From assembly GCA_038373885.1 (NCBI GenBank), contig JAWZYV010013149.1, forward strand, positions 186,001-250,000: a stretch of 64,000 nt of DNA, given 5' to 3'. The translations under genes and the position numbers were made by a program. Source of the DNA: Cheiracanthium punctorium. Its lineage: Eukaryota > Arthropoda > Arachnida > Araneae > Cheiracanthiidae. This document shows positions 57,980-64,000 of the stretch, in pieces (the stretch's first letter is position 1; each line of letters opens with the position of its first letter). The notes beneath the pieces were generated by a model. The model saw only the letters and a program-made list of their open reading frames with translations, did not search any database and was not told the DNA's origin.

Positions 57980-59567
57980 ACATATAACTTACTCATAGCT
58001 GCCAACTACTACGGAATATTATTAACCACTTTTTCTACGTGATTTTTAGGCTTAAAATATAGCAAAATTTTGTGCTACGAGCGCGAGCTGGTTACCATTT
58101 TGAAAAAAATAATTAAAAAGTAGACTGCTTACAAAACGTGGTTAATTATATTCTGTAGTACTTGGCAGCTATGACTTACTATATATAAGTGTAAATTATA
58201 GGAGGCGCTCGAGCTCTATGGGTCCATAGAATTCTACACCTATGTAAGGTAAGTATCCATGTTAGTATCTTCCTACCATGTTATAAGTTAAAAATAGATG
58301 CAAAGTAAAAAATCCAAAGGAGGAAAAAAAAAACATTTTCGATGAGATAGTGCATTTTAGACACATCTGAACTTTTCTTCATTTCATACTTTACATTGCA
58401 TAATCTGATTTTAATTAACCAGAGCCTCGCGAGGGCAGCTTATAGTAACATTGTGTGGTACGTGGCGTCACAATGAATACTAAATCATGATTGAAATCAA
58501 AAGAAAAAAATTTTTAAAAGTACAAGTAAAGGTTTTTTTAAACGTTTGTAAATGGCGTGAAATACTTTTTTTTATGTTAGTATAAATTAGTTTTCTGTAT
58601 TGAGTGGTAAATTATTGGGTGGGCTCAGCCCCTATTCACAATTTATTGGGGGGGCTCGAGCCCCACGGGCCTATATAACTCTACACCTATGATTTAAATT
58701 ATTTCTGTCATATTTGTGTATCTTAAATTACTACGAAACTCTGGAGAAAAATATGCTGTAATTTAGTAGCTGAAACTATTAGACTTTTATAGTTTAAACG
58801 TTATTATCTTAATGTATATGTTTTTGATAGTATTTTTACAGTTTATTTCTGTTGCAGTTCCACCTATAATGTTTGTTTCCAATTTAAATGTATAATTTTA
58901 AAGCTAAAGTCCTATTTTCAGTATGTATTATACCCCATTTTTTAATGCTTCCATATAGTATCACACTTTCCAACCAAATTAGTATGTACTGTGTTCTTGT
59001 AATATATATTTTATCTTTAAGTGTAATATAAAACATATTTAATGCATATTTGTTCTATTGATTGTTTTCAGATATAGCTACAAGTTTCTTAATATTATTC
59101 TATGTTTACTTTTTTCTTACTTTTCACATCTTCAATGCACTTCAGAATTTTTATTAATTACAATATGAATGCTTTAGTATGATCACCATAACTTGTATCT
59201 TGTTTTATATCACCTTTTAGCAAATCGGTTGATTTTCTAGAAAGAGTAAAATTTACTTTCTCTTTCTGTAAATTGCATTAAAAAATGTATAAAATGGAAT
59301 ATATTTTGCATTATATTATTTTTGTTAAAAATTATGTATATACAAGAGTTAAAATCATAATAATTTGAATAAAAGTCTTTTTTAAGCACTTTTTGTTTAT
59401 TCAAAATAAAAACACTTGCTTTTGTATGTTTTTCATTAATGTATAGTTGATTGCTTATGTGTTTTTTAAATACGATAAAGTAATTTATTAATTTAAGAGT
59501 CATACACGGAAGTATTTCCAATACTTAGTTTAAAACATTTAAAAGCCATTAAAATCGGTTTAAAATA
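57980..59567. other. Noncoding stretch with repeated element-end fragments
   Basis: GCTCGAGC with CTACACCTATG occurs at about 58205-58242 and again at about 58656-58691 in the same orientation, probably the ends of two related short elements. The rest is AT-rich with no gene. A 94-residue open frame at 59237-59521 (minus) is low-complexity and is probably chance. Confidence 0.4.
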
Positions 59568-59575
59568 TTAAAAAC

Positions 59576-59894
59576 TAGGGATGCACCGAATACCGAATAT
59601 CTGGTTAAAATTCTAACCGAATATTCAGCCGAATACCGAATACTTGGCTAAAATATTAAACTTTGATTGCAATGATTAATTTGATTAGTTTGTTCTTAAG
59701 TACTATTTCATATGGTGTAAAACTTCATAAATTAAAGTGCTGCAACATTTAATATCCAAGTACTTCCTTTATATATTATTAATAACTTTTTTAAATATTA
59801 ATGAAATGTTGGTAATTTTTTTTACCTGCAAATTTAATTGAAAAAATTAGTAGTTAATTGACTTTACATATTTATGAACACTTAATGTTATGAG

Positions 59895-59929
<35 letters not shown>

Positions 59930-60401
59930 CCCTGGTTACTGTTTCAAATTTAAATGAGTTAGTAATAGCAAAGTTAATGTAATATGTCATAAGATTTAAG
60001 AAAAATTGATGAGCAACAAAATTTAAATCTAGCATCTGAGTGCTTTCTCTTACATTAAAATTAATTTCATTGTGATATTAGTTTTTTTTGTGATTGTGAC
60101 AATAGATCATGGCTAGGGTGATTAGCCAAGGATGGGATGGTGCCTTGGTAGGTGGACTTTCTAAGGATTTCTAATGCGTATTCACATGTGATATTAGTAA
60201 GTAACAACTTGAATTAATTTAGTACTATGGTACTATACTATATATTTCATTCATGTTGTAAAAAATATGTATTTGTTTATCAATCGGTGAATACTTAAAT
60301 TTGTTTACTATTCGGTTGCCGAATATTTAAGTATTCGGCTGAACCGAATATTTGGTTTGTCTGCCAAATAGGCAGTATACCGAATATTCGGTGCATGCCT
60401 A
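59576..60401. mobile_element. Nonautonomous hAT element (CCGAATA family)
   Basis: 826 bp with ends TAGGGATGCACCGAATA and, complemented, TAGGCATGCACCGAATA, flanked by the exact 8-bp repeat TTAAAAAC at 59568-59575 and 60402-60409. Subterminal CCGAATA(T/C) motifs repeat at both ends. Same family as the element in BEL pol at 48296. Long T run at 59897-59929. It also holds an inverted piece of the SINE-like body at about 60137-60190. Confidence 0.95.
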
Positions 60402-60570
60402 TTAAAAACATAACACACCAAGCATTTAGTCTAGCACTTTTGCCTACTTAGCCCGCAGCCATCTTCAGAACTGGTGAGAATCTTCTCCTTCGTTCCAGCA
60501 TGCCGCTCCAGGCTTCGTCGATTTGCGCGTGTGTCATGTTGTTGTCGGCACCCTCTTGCTTTAAGATTTC

Positions 60571-61636
60571 CAGGGATGTACCAGCTGCTCCAAATCTATG
60601 ATGATGCTCCAATCTGCTACAAAAAGATCATTTTTGGGCATTTTTGCTCCAAATTCACCAAATGTGTAATTTGAAATTTTTCTATGTGCTAAAAATGCTT
60701 TTAATCTCCCACATTTGTATGAAAATTTCATTGCACATTCTAAGCATTCTAATTTCAATCATTTATCCATCAATCTTAAAAGTGGAAATTTTTCCTTTGA
60801 CATTCCTTTGTAATCTCTAATACTTGAAGAATAAAAATTGGCCCGTATTTTAAATTTAATAATTTTATTTAAGTTGATGAAATTTTTAATTTTTTTTAAG
60901 CTACTGGCAGTAGTTATAAGGTTTAGTATATATTAGGGTTTTTTTATTATTTAAAATAGATATTTAGTATAACACTGTATAAAATAACTGAACTTTGTAA
61001 TAATTATTTTTTGAAACTTCTGACACACCCTTGTAGAAATAAAATTTGAAAATACATAAGCAATGTCAAATTGGATGAAAAATCTTTTGTTTGCGAGACT
61101 TTAGATCAGGTGCGTAGCCAGGAAAATTTTTCGGGGGGGGGGGGGGGGGATATGAACTTATATGTGTATAAATAGACGGAATTTCATTACTAATTCAAAA
61201 ATTTCAGGGGTGATATATCCCGATATCCCCCCCCCCTGGCTACGCCCCTGCTTTAGATTCACCACTTCTAACTAAAACTGGTCATATCATAGAATTTTTA
61301 ATTTTAATTGGGGGAGGGGAAAAAAAGATAGTGTAGATGTAAATATGATGTATTTTTATGTAAGAATTGTCAGTGCATGTGTAGTTTTTGTTGCCAAGTG
61401 TTTTAAGAACCTCCCTAATTTTCATTTTTCAGATTAGCATTCTTAAATAACTTCTCCCTTCGCTTGAAAAGTAAATTTTATGTTTCAAAATGGCCATTCT
61501 TGTGCTCCATAAGTGACTTTTTTGTGTTCCAAATTGCTCCAGAAATCTGTTTTTCTTGCTTCAAACTGCTCCAAAAATGTGTTTTTTCCTGCTCCACAAA
61601 TTGCTCCAAAATTTAATTTCTACTGGCACATGCCTG
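60571..61636. mobile_element. CAGGGATG-family element
   Basis: 1066 bp with ends CAGGGATGTACCAG and, complemented, CAGGCATGTGCCAG, flanked by the 6-bp repeat GATTTC at 60565-60570 and 61637-61642. Both ends carry repeats of TGCTCCAAA (60585-60655 and 61500-61615), as in 29753-31681. The MITE at 61107 is nested inside. No gene. Confidence 0.85.
61107..61250. mobile_element. hAT-type MITE (CGTAGCC family A)
   Basis: 144 bp with ends CAGGTGCGTAGCCAGG and, complemented, CAGGGGCGTAGCCAGG, flanked by the exact 8-bp repeat CTTTAGAT at 61099-61106 and 61251-61258. The core (ATATGAACTTATATGTGTAT) equals that of 5121-5259. The G run is much longer here. Confidence 0.96.
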
Positions 61637-61868
61637 GATTTCTATTACTTCGCGTTTTAGACTGTAGTTATTGTTGGGTCATTGGATGAAACTTCAAGTA
61701 AAGCATGGAAATAACCCACAGGTTGTATTGTGCTACTGGAGGTGAAGCTTTATAAATGATGACTCTTTATATTTTCTTTACTTAAATTTTATTTAAATAT
61801 TGCAGGAAAAAAACACTTAAAAATTTTTAAAAACAATTTCAGATTGGAAGGTTGCCCTTCGGTGGAAA

Positions 61869-61904
61869 AGAAGGTTGCCCTTCCCATGACTAGGGCAACC
61901 TTCT
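61869..61904. other. Perfect 12-bp stem hairpin
   Basis: AGAAGGTTGCCC and GGGCAACCTTCT flank a 12-base loop. Another GAAGGTTGCCCTTC lies just upstream at about 61847. Role unknown. Confidence 0.7.
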
Positions 61905-61961
61905 AGCTATTTATCAGCAGCCTGGCCTGTGTGCCTTTTCTCATAAAGCAGACACTTTATA

Positions 61962-63887
61962 TCTATATAAATAAAATTAGACTTTTGTCTGTACATTTCT
62001 TGGAATTCAAAAATTTTGCGATTTCTATCCGTTTCAAGCACCCGGGAATCCGATGCGACCCTCAAAAAAAAGTTTGTCTGTCTGTCATTCTGTCCGTGAC
62101 GCTTTTTTTGTTTAAGCATCACGAAAAAACGACTGAAGCGAATGATATGAAATTTGGTGTCATGATAGGTGGTCACTCAACTTAAAACATAGGTGTCGAA
62201 TTTTTAAAAAATCTTGATTAGATTTTCAGATTTTGCGAAAATCGTTTCAAACTGGGTAAATTTGTGTTCAAGCATCACGTAAAAACGACAGAAGCGAATG
62301 ATATGAAATTTGGTGTCATGATAGGTGGTCACTCAACTTAAAACATAGGCGTCCAATTTTTAAAAAATCTTGATTGGATTTTGAGATTTTGCGAAAATCC
62401 TTTCAAACTGCGTAAATTTGAGTTCAAGCATCACGTAAAAACGACTGAAGCGAATGATATGAAATTGGGTGTCGTGATAGGTGGTCACTCAACTTAAAAC
62501 ATAGGCGTCCAATTTTTAAAAAACCCTGATTGGATTTTGAGATTTTGCGAAAATCGTTTCAAACTGCGTAAATTTGTGTTCAAGCATCACGTAAAAACGA
62601 CTGAAGCGAATGATATGAAATTGAGTGACGTGATAGGTGGTCACTCAACTTAAAACATAGGTGTCGAATTTTTAAAAAATCTGGATTAGATTTTCAGATT
62701 TTGCGAAAATCATTTCAAACTGCGTAAATTTGTGTTCGAGCATCACGTAAAAACGACTGAAGCGAATGATATGAAATTGGGTGTCATGATAGGTAGTCAC
62801 TCAACTTAAAACATACGCGTCGAATTTTCAAAAAATCTTGATTGGATTTTGAGATTTTGCGAAAATCCTTTCAAACTGCGTAAATTTGTGTTCGAGCATC
62901 ACGTAAAAAACGACTGAAGTGAATGATATGAAATCGGGTGTCATGATAGGTGCTCACTCAACGTAAAACATAGGCGTCGAATTAAAAAAAAATCTTGACT
63001 AGATTTTGAGATTTTGCGAAAATCATTTCAAACTGCGTAAATTTGTGTTCGCACATCACGTAATAACTGCAAAGGTGAAAAATGATATTTGGTGAAATGA
63101 TAGGTGGTCACTCACCTTAAACTATAAGCATCTAATTAAAAAAAATTGATCAGATTTCGAGATTTTGCGAAAATCGTTTAAAACTGAGTGAATCTTTGTT
63201 CCCGCATTGAGTAATAATGACTAAAGCGAATGATATGAAATTTGGTCACATGATAAATGGTTGCTCAACATAAACTATAGGAGTCCAATTTTTTAAACAT
63301 TTTTATTAGATTTTGAGATTTTGTGAAAATTCTCTCAAAATACGTTTAATGATGATTTCTTCAAACTTCACGTAATAACGACTAATACGAATGATACGAA
63401 ATTTAGTGATAGGATAGGTAGTTGCTAATCTTAATTTATAGGCGTTGAATTTTAAAAATATTTTGATTACATTTTGAGATTTTGCGAAAATAGTTTTAAA
63501 ATGCTGAAAATTGTTCCAGCATCACGAAATAAAGACTGCAGGGAATGAAACGAATTTGAGTGACATGATAGGTTGTCACTCAACTTAAATTCTAGGCTTC
63601 CAATTTTTCAAAATGTTGATTAAATTTTGAGATTTTGCGAAAATTATTTCAGTATATGTAAATATTCATTCGCGCATCCCATAATTACGACTAAAGCGAA
63701 TCAAATGGTATTACTTAGTTACTCTCTAACCTGTAATATTTTAACAATACATAAAAATTATCACTTCGCTTTCTTTACTTTGTCAACATACTACATTCAT
63801 TCTGTGTACTCCTACAATGCTGACGAAAGTTCTTGCTTTTTGGAAATTTGCATTCACTAACCCGTCGAGGACGGGTACTTCAGCTAG
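61962..63887 (+). mobile_element. Nonautonomous Helitron made largely of tandem repeats
   Basis: 1926 bp. Begins TCTATATAAATAAAATTAGA after an A (61961). Ends with the hairpin ACCCGTCGAGGACGGGT, then ACTTCAGCTAG before a T (63888). The 3' hairpin followed within about a dozen bases by CTAG, the 5' TC and the A/T insertion site together define a Helitron. No helicase or replication-initiator gene is present, so mobilisation would need another element. Most of the body is a 156-bp tandem array. Confidence 0.93.
62135..63850 (+). repeat. 156-bp tandem array, about 11 units
   Basis: The anchor GAAGCGAATGATATGAAAT occurs at 62135, 62291, 62447, 62603, 62759 and 62916, then in decaying form near 63070, 63223, 63384, 63539 and 63693. 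The first six units are near-identical with a period of 156-157. The later ones vary in both sequence and period (about 153-161). Each unit also contains TTGAGATTTTGCGAAAAT. Confidence 0.95.
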
Positions 63888-64000
63888 TACTATATAAAAC
63901 AGGTTAATTTTACAGTTAAACAAAATATAAAGTATGCAACATTTGCATAAAATGGAAAGTTCAATAAGTTTACATATTGCAAACAACCTCAGAAAATTGC

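Noticed and set aside
59062..59170. Terminal exon after TTGATTGTTTTCAG near 59070
   Set aside because: Good acceptor-like tract, but the following frames are short, very AT-rich and hydrophobic. Not distinguishable from chance.
59237..59521. 94-residue open frame (minus)
   Set aside because: Low-complexity Lys/Ile/Phe/Asn content typical of AT-rich noncoding DNA. No motif.
62135..63850. CRISPR-like array (regular repeats)
   Set aside because: Units are 156 bp, contiguous, without short repeat and unique spacer organisation, and lie inside a Helitron in a eukaryotic genome.
1..64000. Endogenous DNA virus or Maverick/Polinton genes
   Set aside because: No DNA polymerase B, capsid, ATPase or adenain-like protein was seen in any frame. 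The only virus-like genes are those of the BEL/Pao retrotransposon.

Overview
The window looks like a gene-poor, AT-rich stretch of an animal genome, most probably an arthropod and perhaps a spider or other chelicerate. I infer this from the kinds of elements present: Tc1 and pogo/Tigger DNA transposons, many hAT elements with ZMYM1-type transposases, Helitrons, a BEL/Pao retrotransposon, and a LINE whose ORF2 carries RNase H. The species cannot be read from the sequence. No rRNA, complete tRNA, CRISPR or bacterial-style operon was seen. Only a few short, uncertain stretches look like exons of a host gene.

Layout. 1-787: N-terminal fragment of a ZMYM1-like hAT gene (minus). 788-5030: noncoding, with a 108-bp duplication. 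5039-15155: probable 10-kb hAT element with two degenerate transposase copies (minus), a foldback insertion, and a nested 4.8-kb hAT element (9074-13896) that itself holds smaller elements, an old interspersed repeat and a tRNA-like SINE head. 16372-17780: complete Tc1 element with an intact 346-residue transposase. 17941-24180: three hAT elements in a row, each with an 8-bp target duplication. 26550-28284: a hAT element containing one Tigger-like MITE, with an inverted second copy just outside. 29753-31681: element of a CAGGGATG family with 6-bp target duplications. 32689-38996: hAT transposase gene (plus) broken by a Helitron, a MITE and a LINE. 40335-43672: Helitron ends and small MITEs. 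44231-53549: a second, inverted copy of the same Helitron, enlarged by a 6.9-kb BEL/Pao element (44665-51584), two further insertions in the Helitron body and two inside the BEL element. 53714-54945: mariner-like nonautonomous element. 54948-59575: mostly noncoding, with the best candidate host exon at 56552-56681. 59576-61636: one hAT and one CAGGGATG element. 61962-63887: Helitron built from about eleven 156-bp units.

The genes do not work together as a pathway. The value of the window is its readable insertion history. Target duplications, empty sites and restored reading frames fix many insertion boundaries to the base. The transposase, retrotransposon and LINE genes are all broken except the Tc1 transposase, which keeps a full frame and its DD34E residues.
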